64,000 bases of DNA. Origin: Tilletiopsis washingtonensis (taxonomy: Eukaryota > Basidiomycota > Exobasidiomycetes > Entylomatales). A program made the translations under genes and the position numbers. Below the pieces are notes generated by a model. The model was not told where the DNA came from and ran no database searches. It saw only the letters and a list, made by a program, of their open reading frames with translations. The number at the start of each line of letters is the position of its first letter. The first letter of the stretch is position 1. This document shows, piece by piece, positions 33,593 to 46,000 of this stretch. The DNA is taken from assembly GCF_003144115.1 (NCBI RefSeq), contig NW_020312016.1:258777-322776 (forward strand), read 5' to 3'.

Positions 33593-35246
33593 ATGTCCAA
33601 GTCGCTTCTCACGCACCTCAACTCCTTCACGCGCAAGGGCGCGCCCGAGCCGCGCGCCGCAGAGGGCGGCCTGCGCAACGACCTGCTGCTGCGCGCCGCG
33701 CGCGGCGAGGAGACGGAGCGCGCGCCCGTCTGGGTCATGCGCCAGGCCGGGCGCTACCTGCCCGGTGAGTCGCGAGCAGGACTGGTGCAGGCGGTGCGCT
33801 GCGAAGCGAGCGTGGCTTGCTGGAAGAGCTGGGTATGCGTGGCGGGCGAGCAGGAGGCAACGCCCAGCGGTCACCAGCGGGAGCCGGGCGAGAGTCGGCA
33901 GCGCCTGCCCCGATGGCTGGTGCCTGCCGGAGACCATGTCTGGCGGCAGCGCGCCTCTCATCTACGCTGCATCCTCGGGTTGGGCCTATGCGGAGCAGCG
34001 GCGTGAGAGACGGGGCCTGCGCGGCTCGATGAGCAGTCGCCTCACCCACAGCCCCGGCTCGCGGCAGCAGCGGCAGGGCCTGTCTGCTCTCCCACAGCGC
34101 TGACACACTCTCCGTGCGGCTAGAATTTCGTGCGCTGCGCGAGAAGCACGAGTTCTTCGAGTGCTGCCGCAACCCCGAGCTTGCGTCGGAGATCACGATG
34201 CAGCCGATCCGGCGCTACTCTGGCCTTCTGGACGCGGCCATCATCTTCAGCGACATTCTCGTCATTCCGCAAGCCATGGGTCTCGTCGTCGAGATGCACC
34301 CCGGCAAGGGCCCTCACTTCCCCGCGCCACTCGTCGAGCCCAAGGACATGGAGCGGCTGACGAAAAAGGTGGATGTGGAGAAGGAGCTGGGATACGTGTA
34401 CGATGCGATCCGCATGACGCGCACCAAGCTCGCGGGCGAGGTGCCGCTGATTGGCTTCTGCGGCGCGCCGTGGACGCTCATGGCATACATGGTCGAGGGC
34501 GGCGGCAGCAAGACGTTTGAAAAGGCCAAGCGCTGGCTGTACAAGTACCCGGAGCAGAGCAAGGAGCTGCTGCAGCGCATCGCAGATCTCTGTGCCGAGT
34601 TCCTTGTGGGCCAGGTCAAGGCGGGCGCGCAGGTGAGTCTTGCCCATCTGCTGCCTCTCTACTGCACCATACTCACGCCAGTGTCCTGCGCCAGATGCTG
34701 CAAGTCTTCGACTCCTGGGCCGGCGAGCTGACGCCCGACGACTTCCGCACCTTCTCGCTGCCGTACCTCAAGTACATTGCCGCGGCGGTGCGCGACGAGC
34801 TCTCCTCTTCCTCCGTCAAGGCCGTGCCGATGATCTGCTTCGCCAAGGGCGCGCTGGGCCACTCGCTGCCCGACGTCGCCAAGGCCGGCTACGACGTCGT
34901 CGCGATTGACTGGACGGTGGAGCCGTCGGTGGCGCGCCACATTGTCGCACAGGCGGCGCCCGGCGTCGTGTACCACAAGGGCGCCGCGGCCAACGAGGCG
35001 GGCCACCGCATTGCGCTGCAGGGCAACATGGACCCCTCGGTGCTGTACGCGGGCAACGAGGCCATCGAGCGGGCCGTGGAGCGCATGTGCCGCGCGCGCA
35101 AGGGCGGCTTTGGCGGCTCGGGCGCCTACATTGCCAACCTGGGCCACGGCATCACGCCCGGCGTCGACCCCGAGGCGATGCGCTTCTTCCTCAAGACGGT
35201 GCACCGCGTCTCGGCCGAGGTGGCGGCGGCCAAGGACGACGAGTAG
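33593..35246 (+). CDS. HEM12: Uroporphyrinogen decarboxylase
   Basis: This enzyme removes four carboxyl groups from uroporphyrinogen III to make coproporphyrinogen III in haem synthesis, in the cytosol. Exons are 33593-33764, 34124-34632 and 34695-35246, giving 410 residues, somewhat longer than the usual 360-370. Signature 1 is [16 protein letters not shown], with the substrate-binding Arg residues, split by the first intron. The second is [19 protein letters not shown]. The C-terminal half keeps [15 protein letters not shown], and [12 protein letters not shown] carries the conserved His. The first intron (359 nt) is long and has several alternative CAG acceptors before the TAG used here; the chosen one keeps the family alignment. 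The last intron is 62 nt. Confidence 0.96.
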
Positions 35247-35512
35247 CGGGCGAGCGGGGGACGAGAGAGAAAGAGCAGTGCGGCGCGAGTCCTGGTCAAT
35301 ACAGAGTCTCTTCGCCCAGCCCTGCTCCGCGCGTCTCGCGTCTGTCTGCAAGAGCACCACGACCCTGGTCGAGTGGCTTCGCGTGAGTGCATGCTCGCCC
35401 CGCGAGTCACTCTGATCATAATTGCATTGCGGCTCGCTGCGCCAGAAGGGCCGAGTCTGCGCGTGAAAGGCACGCGTTTGGAGGTATCAAAGAAAGAGGG
35501 ACAGAGGAGAGC

Positions 35513-38500
35513 TTAGATGTACAGGTCTAGCTGCAGGAGGGCGGTCAGTCTGGGCGCAGAGAGGGCCAGCGCGGCCAAAAGGGCTCACCAGCTGCTTGCT
35601 CGTGCTCAGGTCGGTCTGCGGACCGGGAAGCGAATGGTCAGCTACCACGCAAAAGCATCTCGCTTCATCCCGCAACTCACGCGCTCAAAGTCCTTCGCCT
35701 GGTCCATGAACAGCAGCGGCATCTCAATCTGTGCCAACGTCGCCGTCTGTCAGCACGCCGCACCGGCAACACACGCCCCACGTGCAGACTGACCAGGTGT
35801 CCGCGCACCTCCGACAGGCGGTGCTTGATCTCGTCGATTGACTTGTCCGCCTGGTGCGCAATGTGGCCCGTGTCGGGGCCGCGGCAGACGAAGAAGTCGT
35901 CGTACTGCGGCCAGTCGCGCACCTGCGCAGCGGCGGCGTCAGCGGCCGAGCTCGCGCAGCTGCAAAGAAGCTACGCACCCTGTCGCTCGGCACCACCTGG
36001 AACAGGTCGTCGGCGACCGCCGTGTTGGTGCGCGCCTGGCCCTTCCACATCTGCTCCAGCTCCTCCGAGAGCGGGTCCGCGACGAGCGCCTCCCACTCTT
36101 CCTCCTGCGCCATCGCCTCGGGATCGGGGTTGGGGTGCGGCGCAGGGCGCATTGCGTCCGTGGGCTCGCCACTCTCAGGCGTGCACTCCTGCGGCGACAC
36201 GAGGCCCAGGTGCTGTCGGAAGAGGTGGCGGCGGAATGAGGCGACGAAGCGCCCGGCCATGTACTGCGGCGCGGTCAGCCAGGGAGCCACACACTGAACG
36301 GCAGCATGGGCGCACCTTTTCGCCGTTCATGGTCGACTCAAAGAGGTCGCGGTCCTCGAGCACGCACGCGATCTCCGAGTCGCGGTTGCCCATCTGGCTG
36401 CGGTCGTTGATGTTGGCCGAGCCGATGAGCACCTTGCGGTCTGCAGCAGAAGGTCAGTGCATGGTCCGCAGTCACGCCGCCGACGCTTCTCACCGTCGAT
36501 GATCATGCACTTGCTGTGCACGTAGCATCTGTGTCGCAGCGTCAGCAGCAGTCAGACCGCGCTTCCGCAGCGTACTTACTCCTCCGTGACAAAGGCGCGC
36601 TTCTCTTCCTCCTCCGTGCCGTTCCACGGCTCTTCGCGGAGATCCGGCTGGCCGTGCAGGAAGCACGACGCGACCGAGTCGCGCACGTCCAGGCTCTCCT
36701 CGGGCACGCCCTCGCCGTACCTGCGGATAATGTCCTCTGCCTCCTCGATGCTGGCAGGCATGTCGACCTCCTCGACGGCGACCGTCTTCGTCTTGCCGTC
36801 CTTGTCCAGCATCGACTCGGGCGTCGCAGGCACCTTGATGGCAATGCGCTGCTTCGCCGCGCCCTCTTCGCCGAGGTACACGCGCGCAGCGGCGACCTGT
36901 GCCGCGTGGTACGAGATGCCGCTGTTCTCCTCGGCCTGCCGAGCCGAGGCGAGAGGAAGTCGGTCGAACGAGCGCAGATTGTAGAAGCTGGGCTCGCTGG
37001 AGTCAGCAAAGGCTACGCGAGAACGGACCGCAAGCGGGCGCACCTGATGTACTCTGCCGGATCGTAACCCGCCGCCCTGACGACCTCCATGATCGAGTGT
37101 GGCCCTCTCGAGATGGACTTGTACTGGAAGTTCATGATCGTGCGGATGCCCGCTGCAGCGTCGAGCGTGCCGGCGAAGCAGGGAATCGTTGGGATGACGA
37201 TGACGACCTTGAAGCGCTTTCCAGCACGCGCGGCCATGATGATGCGTGCCGCAATGCTGGCGCCGATCGTGTTGCTCACGCGTGCGTCCGCCTCGGTTGT
37301 GGTGATAAAGAACTGCGAGCGAGCGGCGTGAGTTTGTGCTGCAGCAGCAGGTCCCAGCGCGCAGAGGCTCACCTGGTTCTCAATATAGATGCAGTGCACT
37401 GCCTCGGTGATGAGCTGCTGGTACGCGTTGAGGATGCTGTGCTCCGTCAGAATGCCCGTGCTCCAGTCGGCACTGGAGCGCAGCACCTGGATGTCCACCG
37501 TGCCGCCGCCCTCCTCGCCCTCGGGCCCCTGCAGCGCGCGGCGCTCGCGGTGCCACGGGTGCTTGAAGTGCTCGCCGATGGAGTGGAAGCGCGTCGTGAA
37601 GGGGTGGCGCGCCACGGCGTCGTCGTCCTCGTCGACGTCGTCGAGGTTCTCAGCTCCGTTGGGAAAGCTGATGAGCGAATACGTCTTGTCGCGCTTGTAC
37701 TTCAGCTCCTTGAGGAAGCACCACCGCTCAATGAAGTGCTGCGCCACGTCGAGCGCCGCCACGCCGTGCAGCATGACGTGCACGTCCTGCCACGGCATGC
37801 GGCCCATGACCAGTGACGAGTGCTTGTTGGCCGCCCAGTTGTCGACCTGCTGGAAGTCCTCCACTCGCGCATTGTTGTAGTCCTGTCCCACGAAGAGCGT
37901 GCGTCCGAGAATGTCCGAAGGGTGGCAGTCGGACAGCGGGTGCAGCTGCGTGTCCCACCGGCCGAAACAGACTGCGCTCGGGCTCGGGCGTCAGTGCGGT
38001 GCGCCGGAGCGTTGCACAAGGTACACTTACTGTCGAGACCGCCGATGCAGGCCTTGGCGTTGTCCACACACACCAGCTTCTCGTGATGGCTGTAGAAGAG
38101 CGTGATCTCGCCGCCGAGGTGATCGGGAGAGCGGAAGACTTGGATGTTCGGGTGCAGGTCCTCGAGATAATGCTTGGTGTGCGCACTGGACATCGTCATC
38201 GTCTCTGTGACCTAGTGAGCACGACAAACGTGAGCGTCGTGGCGACGCGCTAGCGCTCCGCTGCTGAGCCCATTCGAGTCTGCCGGCGCGCTCTCCGTGG
38301 TGCCCACGAGCGCACACTCACCTCCTTGTACACGACGATGCGGATGGCGACGCCCTGCTCAGCCTTGCGCTTCAGGATGCGGTCCAGACGGAAGTCCTCA
38401 TGCAGATGCGACGGACGGCGCAGGTACAGTTCCGGCGTGAGCCACCTTGCCGCGGTGCCCCGCCCACCAGGTCAGCGAGGGAGCATGCATTCCGCCCGCG

Positions 38501-38963
38501 CGCGCGCAATGACGCACCAGTCGAGGATGAAGATCGTCTCTTCGGCCGACTCGAGCAGCTCGCTGAGCGCCCAGAAGTAGTCGTGGCCGCTCGAGTACCA
38601 CTTTGCCGCATTGTTCTGGCGCACGCGCGCAAAGCTCTGGAAGCGGTGCGACTGGCGGGGCGTGCGGCCGGTGTGTCAGCTGCGAGGGAGAGGGCAGAGA
38701 GCGCGCAGGCGGCGAGACGCGCGCAACGCACGTCGCAGATGGCCTGCCGCTGAGCGTCGGCGGCCTTCTCGTGCTCTTCGTCGTGCCGGTGGTTCGGGTT
38801 GACAGTGTTGGAGACGCTGACGGCCAGACGCTCCATGCTCTGCCCGATCTTGGACGCTGCAGAGGTGCCAGGTGCAAGATCAGCGCGTGCACTCGTGCGC
38901 CACGTCTGCGGCGCCCCACGCACGGTCCTTGAGATGCTTGAGGATGGTGTCGCCGACTCCCAT
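35513..38963 (-). CDS. Phospholipase D, short form without PX/PH domains
   Basis: Phospholipase D cleaves phosphatidylcholine to phosphatidic acid and choline. Fifteen exons (38963-38924, 38856-38732, 38651-38518, 38445-38322, 38211-38031, 37971-37373, 37312-37044, 36996-36580, 36528-36494, 36440-36316, 36263-35979, 35922-35794, 35728-35681, 35615-35589, 35530-35513) give 851 residues. The two catalytic HKD motifs are [17 protein letters not shown] near residue 182 and [18 protein letters not shown] near 633. [30 protein letters not shown] and [19 protein letters not shown] are PLD-typical. There is no PX or PH domain, so it resembles the roughly 830-residue fungal PLDs (Aspergillus pldA type). 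Exon sums stay in frame to the TAA at 35513. It is head-to-head with SLX9. Confidence 0.93.
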
Positions 38964-39383
38964 GCTGGGCGAGTAGGCTGGTGGGGGTTAGGGCGATGTG
39001 GAGAGGGAGGAGGGTGCAAGAGAGAGAGCAAGCTGCGGTCAGAGCATCGGCTGCACGGACGCTTGCTCCACTCCGAGCGCGGCTGTGCTCTCTGCGAGAG
39101 CGTCTCTTGATCAACGCACACTGGCCGCCTGCCCGACGGGTCGCTTGTCGGGCACAGCCGCAGCAGCCGGCGGTCCGGCGCCGGCCAAGGCGCATCAACG
39201 CACGGGAGCAGCCGCATGAGGGCAGCAGGCGTGATTAGAGCGTGGGAACGAGCTGCTCCTTCGGAGCCGCCGCGCGCGGCTGCGCGGCGCGCTCGGCACT
39301 CGGGAGTGGCCGCCGCCCCAAAATCTCCACCGCCTCGCTTGGCGCTCCTCTCCTCCTCTCTGCACCACCATCATCCCTTCGCC
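38964..39383. promoter_or_regulatory. Shared upstream region of short PLD and SLX9
   Basis: This is a 420-bp head-to-head spacer. It is CT-rich just before SLX9 (CTCCTCTCCTCCTCTCTGC) and, on the minus strand, before the PLD ATG (CTCCTCCCTCTCCAC). No named motif is claimed. Confidence 0.45.
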
Positions 39384-40199
39384 ATGGCTCGCACAGGCAT
39401 TCCCGGCCGCGCCGCGCCGCGCCGCAAGCACGAGCGTGCGCCCAGCGGCAGCGCCCCCGCGCGCGGCCCGCAGGCCAAGAGCAAGTCGCGTCTCAGCAGC
39501 TCGTCGGCAGCCGCAGGCAGCAGCAGCAGCGCAACGCCCGCGGCCGGCAGTGCCGAGGCGGCCGTCAGCAAGGCGGCCAAGCGCGCCGTGATGCGGCAGG
39601 CGCTGCTCGCTGCGCCCACTGTGGCAGCCGCGGATGTGGCGCCGGGCAAGGGAGACACCGTGTCGCGCTCGGCACTGCGGCGACGCAAGCGTCAGGCGCG
39701 CGATGCGATTGGCCAGGACGCGGCGGCGGGGCGAGAGGGCGGCGTCAAGGACGTGGCGGAGGCACTGCTGCATGTCGAGGAGGAGATGGAGGAGGAGGAA
39801 GACGCGCGACAGGAGGAGCCGCTCGGCGTGGGAGCGAAGAGCGCGGCGACCATCAGCACCAACATGCGCAAGGCCACTCTGTGAGTTGTTGCGTGGCCAT
39901 GCGATCGACTGGGTGGCGTTGCAGCCTGAAGCGTCGAGACTTGGCACGATGCAGTGCTGGCGAGACGTCACTGCAGAGCGCGGTGTATGCGTCGTCTGGG
40001 CCTCGATGTCCCAGCTCGACGCTGGCGCATCCTCTGCGCTGCAACTCTGACCCCTGCCCCTCTCCCCCACAGCGCCCAAGAGCAAAAGCGCCAAGCCGCC
40101 ATCGTGTCCGACGCCTCGTTCCGCGCCAACCCCTTTGCCGCACTGCGTGTCCACGCGCGCCAGAGCCTCGCTTTCGACGCTGGCAAGGCGGCGCGGTGA
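39384..40199 (+). CDS. SLX9: Ribosome biogenesis protein, SLX9 family
   Basis: Slx9 is a nucleolar factor for pre-rRNA processing at ITS1 and 40S pre-ribosome export. Exons 39384-39880 and 40073-40199 encode 207 residues. The N-terminal third is basic and Ser/Ala-rich. The family-type block SRSALRRRKRQARDAIG precedes an acidic helix (VEEEMEEEEDARQEE). The second exon gives AQEQKRQAAIVSDASFRANP followed by FAALRVHARQSLAF, matching the conserved fungal Slx9 ending of a Q-x-x-x-F-x-x-NPFAAL type. The 192-nt intron is longer than average. The assignment rests mainly on the C-terminal block and on length, so it is somewhat less certain than for the enzymes here. Confidence 0.78.
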
Positions 40200-40661
40200 A
40201 GGTGTGTCCTGGCGTTTGCCGGGCTGCTGGCCTCGCTGCGAATGGGGCCCTCTTCGCCTCCTGGTGCGGACGTCGACCCGCGCTGCCACGATACTTACCG
40301 AGCGCAGTCCTCTGCACACAGCATCAAACGACCCAATGTGCAGTCAGCGAGTGAGGCGAGGCAATGTATTTCTAGTGCAAGAGATCGAGATCGAGAGAAG
40401 AGGCGTTTCGAGTGACGTGCATGTGCCCTGGCAAGGAAGTGCAAGCGAGAAGGAGCGAATGGTCGCGGCGAGAGAGGTCATCGTGGGTGTAGACAGCAGT
40501 GAAGGAGGTGAGATCAAGGTGGGGTAGAGGGGAAGGCAGTGCAGACTGGACGTCAGGGCATGCCCCGAACAGCTTGGCGGAGCCGATGCGGAGGTTCTGG
40601 CGCTGTGTAGTATCAACGTGCAGGGGCCGGCGGGTGCAGTGAGGATTGAGGCGAGAAAAGA
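40200..40661. other. Convergent intergenic, 0.46 kb
   Basis: These are 3' flanks of SLX9 (+) and the mitochondrial carrier (-). The middle (40350-40520) is purine-rich and less GC-rich (GAGATCGAGATCGAGAGAAG). No gene is recognised. Confidence 0.5.
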
Positions 40662-42015
40662 CTAGGAGCGCTTCTCGGTGTCGGCCACGTCGGCGACGGG
40701 ATGTGGGTTGCGCGCCGAGGGCAGGCCCTGCTTCTCGCGCGCCACGTCGATGAGCAGACGCAGCTTCTCGAGCGTGATGAAGATGAGGATGGTCTGGTGT
40801 GTCGCGCAGGGTCAGCTTGCGCCCAGAGAACACGACGCGCTCGTCCCGTCATGGAGACGAGAGAGAGAGAGGCACACAACTCACATTCGGCGAGAGGCGC
40901 ACCCATGCCGGCGTCCAGCCGCGGAAGAGGAAGCCGATGCCTTCTGTGCGCACCGCCTTTTGCAGCTTGGCAATCGTGCCGCCGCTCGCGCCGTTGCCCG
41001 ACATGACGCGTGCCTTGATGACGCTGCGAAGCATGTCAGCGCGGCCAACAAGGTGCGATTCACCACGGCGAGCACTCACTCGGCAGGACTGCACACCGTC
41101 GTGGCAACCGTGCCAGCGAGGAAGCTGGCGCTAAAGTGCAGCCAGGTGCCCTCCTCGTAGAAGCCCGTGTGCAGCAGCGAGTGCTTGAAGAAGTCGTACG
41201 TCGCCAGCTGGCTGGCATTCATGAGCACGGCGCGCGCCACGTTGGGCGTGATGCCGCGGAAGAGCGCCGAGAAGCCCTCGTCGGAAACCATGCGGTACAC
41301 GCCGTGCAGCGCATGCCGGTAGTTGAAGCGCTGTTGGGGGAGCGTGAGCAGCTGCAGAGCGCAGGCAGAAGACAAAAGGACGCACCTTCTCTGGTGCACG
41401 GTTCATATCCGAGGTCATGCGCACGAGGATGATGTCTGGCGGGCGCGCAGTGTGAGGCCTGCTTCTGCGCCAGGGCCATCCCCCAATGCCAGCTCCACTC
41501 TAGCATGACTCACCGGCAGGGTTGCCCGCGATGCCGCCCGCCGCGCCCGCGACGGAGGCGCACGCAGCCAGCTTCCACGCCGGCAGTGGCTTGGAGGGCG
41601 GGCCGTCGTCTTCTGTCCGGATCTGCGCCTTGAGCGAGTCGTACGCGCCGAACCTACGTATCAGTGGTCAGCCTCGAAGCACACGGCGCCGGCATGTGCA
41701 CTATTCCTGCGGCCGCTCGCTGCACGCCACGCACCTGACCACGCTGTACGTCATCTGTCGCAGCAGACTTGCCGTCAGGCCCGCATAGAGGCCGCCCATG
41801 CCCTCGTTGCGCGCCGTGTCGGTGAGGGCGCCCCACATGCCCTGCTTCGTGCGGCTCGTCTGCATGCGGTTCTTGATGCAGTCGAGCGGGTGCGTCGCAA
41901 ACGAGGCAAAGCAGGCGGCCACGCCGCCGAGGTAGAAGGGGTACTTGGGCGGCTTGGGCTTGCTTGCCGAGCCCGAGCGCGGCCGCGAGGAGCTGGCCGA
42001 GGGAGCGGCCGACAT
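40662..42015 (-). CDS. DIC1: Mitochondrial carrier, dicarboxylate (DIC1) type
   Basis: This inner-membrane carrier most likely exchanges malate or succinate for phosphate. Exons are 42015-41735, 41653-41514, 41435-41386, 41330-41080, 41023-40885 and 40793-40662, giving 330 residues. The three carrier repeats each show their signature: HPLDCIKNRMQ, NPADIILVRM (intron inside the Asp codon) and SPADVIKARVM (intron again in the Asp codon). RGITPNVARAVLMNASQLAT and GTVATTVCSPAD are characteristic of the dicarboxylate/oxaloacetate group, and I favour DIC1 over the oxaloacetate carrier from the MTSDMNRAPEKRFNYRHA stretch. The 30-residue Ser/Pro/Lys-rich N-terminus and the tail ending TEKRS are unusual additions but not informative. 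Confidence 0.85.
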
Positions 42016-43094
42016 GGGCGGCGCGGTGTGGAGGGGGGGAAAAGAGAGAGGCCTTGCTTGGGCGCCAGTCTGAGCGCGCAACTGGGGGTGCGGAGAGAGG
42101 ATCGGGCAGCCTGCAGACGTGCTTTCCTTTTGACTGGCGTGCCAAGCAAGGGTGGTGGATGGAGCGATGTGGGGTAGGCGGAGCGAGTCGGACGAGGAGA
42201 AGGAGGCCGATTGCCAATCGGCCGAAGCAGGGTGCCTGGCGCTGGTGCGGGCGCGGGACCCGCAACAGCCGCGGCGCGCCTGCCGCACGAGAGCTGGACC
42301 CAGCCTTTTCTTCCTCGGCCGGCGGGGCCGACGCCGCGCCGCGCGCTCAGGCACAGAGAGGCGCGCCTGCGTCATGGGGCATGCGCCGCGTCCAGCGCGA
42401 GCCGCTCCCTGCGCGCGCGGCCAAGAGCCGCTCGAGCGAGCAACTTTGAGCTGCAGCGGCGGCAGCGGGTGTAGCAACGGCAGCGCCCCCTGCTGCCAAG
42501 CTGTTGCAGGAGGATGCTCCAGAATACGGGGCAGCGGCGCCGACAAGGGCCGGCAGAGCCGCGCGACGGCGGCTGCGATGGCGGCAGCGTGCGGCGGCGC
42601 CCAACGAGCTCGCCATGCACGCCCGATGATGCGCTCATGGCGCCGCGCGTGTGCCGGCGTGCCGGCCGCCATGCAGCACAGCAGCCCGTGCCATGCGCTC
42701 CGCCGTCGCGGCAGCATCTGCACGCGTGAGGGAGGCTCAGCATGCAGAAGTGAATCGGGCTGGGTCTGGGTGCTGGGTGATGGCCTCGAAGGCGCGAGTC
42801 TAGTTGGAGACTCGTCTGGGATGGATGCGGGCGTAGGGCACGGCGCCGCGCGCGAGGGGCGGCGCCGCCGTCCCTTCTCCACAAGCGGCGCGGCGCGTGC
42901 GGCGCGGCGCCTTGGAGGCCCGCTGCCTTGGTGCAACGCGCGACAGGCCGCCGACTTGCAGCGCTCCTCCGCACCACCACTCCCTGCTCCCTCTTCCCCG
43001 TCTCACTGCCAGTGCACCCGCTGTCCGCTCCGTCCTCCCATTACCGGAGTAGCAGCAGCCGCACAGCCGAGGCGCCGCCTCGCGCCCGCCCGCC
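42016..43094. promoter_or_regulatory. Long shared upstream region of DIC1-like and SPO14-like genes
   Basis: This 1.08-kb head-to-head spacer is the longest of its kind here. The middle (about 42240-42720) has the GCA/TGC- and CGGCAGCG-rich texture of the gene-free blocks. The ends are CT-rich leaders. Open frames on both strands are Arg/Cys-rich without family signal. No named regulatory site is claimed. Confidence 0.45.
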
Positions 43095-46000
43095 ATGACC
43101 TCGTCCGGCACGTCGGCCGTCGACGCACTGCACCAGGCGTACGACCAGACTGCCTACTACCTCGGCCTCGGCGGCGCAGACCCCAACCAGCCCGCCGGCA
43201 GCGACGAGGGCCACGCAGCTCACCGCGACGGCGACTCCAAGCGGCCGTCGCACGAGAGCGAGCGCCCGCCGCAGGGGCCCGGCAACCACCCTAACGACAG
43301 CAGCCACCCGGCGTACGGCGAGGGTCAGCAGCAGGACAGCTCGGGCGCGCCCGACGAAGAGCCGCAGCAGAACCCGGACAAGCAGGACGAGGAGCAGGGC
43401 GAGTACACGCAGCAGGCCGCCGAGTCGTCGGCGCGCTACAGCGTCGACGCGTCGGGCGGCGGCAAAGGCAAGAAGGAGGAGAAGGCGCAGCAGTCGGAAG
43501 AGCAGGAGGAGCAGAAGCAGGCCAAGCCCGAAGACGTGCGCGATGCCATTGAGCGTGCGCTCGGCCCTACTGGGCCCGTGGCGTCGCGCAATGCGCAGGG
43601 CGCCGCGGCGGGCGATGCCTCGCCGCGCTACACGCGCCAGGAGGCGCACGAGGAGCACCCCGAACAGAGCAAGAAGCTCGAGGAGCACGTCGACCGCGGG
43701 CCCGTCTGGGCCAGTCGGCCCGACGACGAGCAGCGCGAGAAGATCCGCCGGATGAAGGAGGAGCGCGCTGAGCGCGCAAAGCACCACCACCTCTCCTTCC
43801 TCGGGCGCCACAAGGAGGAGCGCGAGGAGAAGCACGAGGAGAAGGAGAAGGCAAAGGGCGACAAGGAGGAGGAGGGCGGCGCCCCGTCGCAGCAGAAGAA
43901 GCCGCTGAGCGCCCTGCTGCCCATCCGCCGTCGCTTCAGCGGCAGCCAACCGTCGACGCCGGCGCCTGCCGGGCCCTCGTCGCAGCCGCAGACGCCGACG
44001 TCGGCCGGCGGCGCCAAGGCAGCCAGCCGCCCGGCGCTCAAATCGCCGAGCTCGCAGTGGAGCACCAATGACCGCGCCATGCGCGGTGCCTGGGGCGGCA
44101 ACCAGCAGCCGATGACCGCAGAGCCTGAAGAGGACGAAGAGGCGGCCTCGCCGCGCGGCCGCAAGTCGGGCGCCTCGCAGGACACGCCGGAGCGGCCGCG
44201 CAGCACGAGCAAGAAGCACAGCGACTCGCCAGTGGCGTCGCCGCGCCTCGGCAGCAGCAGCCGCCAGAACACGGGCGGCTCGGCAGCCGCGCGGCGCTCC
44301 GGCTCGGGCGAGGCGAGCGACGGCGTTAACTCCAAGATGACGCGCATCAGCAAGCTCATGCTGGGCAAGACGGACGACGTGGGCGATGCGTCGACGGGCG
44401 AGGCAGCTGGGCAGGCTGCCGGCGGCGGCGACGAGGAGAAGACGCCGTCAAGCCCGCCCGTCGGCGTCGCAAAGTGGGGCGTGCTGAAGCAGAAGATCAA
44501 CAAGGGCGAGCTGACGCGCGGCAAGAACCTGCGCAGCGGCGCGACGGACAAGCAGCGCGCCGCTGGGCCGATGAGCGTCGTGACAGAGCTGCAGAGCGGG
44601 TGAGTAGCAGCGTGAGGTGCGCATGCGCGTCGGTCTGCTGACACGCCTCGCAGCATTCTGCCCGTCTTCATGCTGAAGATGTCGATTGAGCGCGACGAGC
44701 AGAAGCACCGGCGTATCCCGGTGCTGCTGAACCATCTCAAGCTGCGCATCACCGACAGCGTCAACCCGCTCAACAACACGCACGCCGTGTTCCGCATCGA
44801 GCTCGAGTACGGCGACGGCCTGGTGCGCTGGGTGTGCTACCGCGAGCTGCGCGACTTTATCAACCTGCACGCGCACTACCGCGCCGCCGCGCTGCGTGGC
44901 TACCTCGGACGCCCCGTGGGCCAGGCCGAGGGCGACGTCGGCCTGCCGAGCTTCCCCAAGACCAGTCTGCCGTACCTCAACCAGCTGCAGCGCCAGGGCC
45001 GCGGCAAGGACGGCGGCGATGCGCGCGCCAGCTTTGCAAAGGCGCAGCGCGACGCGCTCGAGGACTACGTCATTGAGCTCATCCGCCGCACAATGTTCCG
45101 CCCCGAGGCGAACCGCATCTGTAAGGTGCGTCTCTGGAGCGCCTGTCGCGTGCGTCCATGCTAACACTCTCGGCTCCAGTTCTTTGAGCTCAGTGCCCTG
45201 TCCATCTCGCTGGCGAGCCGCGGCGGCTACCAGGGCAAGCAGGGCTACCTGCGCATCATGTCCAAGTCGTCGCGCAAGGACAACCAGAAGGGCATCCTCA
45301 CGCCCGTCTCGTGGGCCAAGTCGCACGAGCCCAAGTGGTTCATCGTGCGCGAGTCGTACATCGTCGTCGTCGACGAGCCGGACGAGCTGCAGGTGTACGA
45401 CGTGTTCCTCATCGACGGCGACTTTGCCATTGAGCGACCCAAGCGCTTCTACAAGCAGACGATTCACCTTGCTTCGGAGCTCGCCAGCGACGACAAGGAC
45501 AAGGACAAGAACGGCGAGAAGAAGGACAGCGGCACGAACCCGGAGCACGCCGCTCTGCTCACCGACGGCCAGTACGGCGGCGAGACGGGCGCCGACGACG
45601 ACTCGCCCGGCTCGAAGAGCGTCAGCAGCCACACGTTCTACATTCGCAACGCGCAGCAGCGCCTGCGCCTCGTGGCCAAGACGGAGCGCCTGATGCGCCA
45701 ATTCATCGGCAGCCTCGAGCGCGTGGCGGCGCGCAACATCTTCGTGAGTAGCCTGTGCGGCGCGGCGTTGGCCTCCGCTGATGACACGTCGCTACAGTCC
45801 GGCTCGAACCGCTTCGGCAGCTTCGCGCCGATCCGTCTCAACTGCAGCGCGCAGTGGCTCATCGACGGCCGCGACTACTTCTGGAACCTGTCCAAGGCGC
45901 TGCTCATGGCCAAGGACCGCATCTTCATCCACGACTGGTGCGTCATGTGCCGCTTCTGCCCAGGCTGACTGAGCATGACTAACTTGTGCGTACAGGTGGC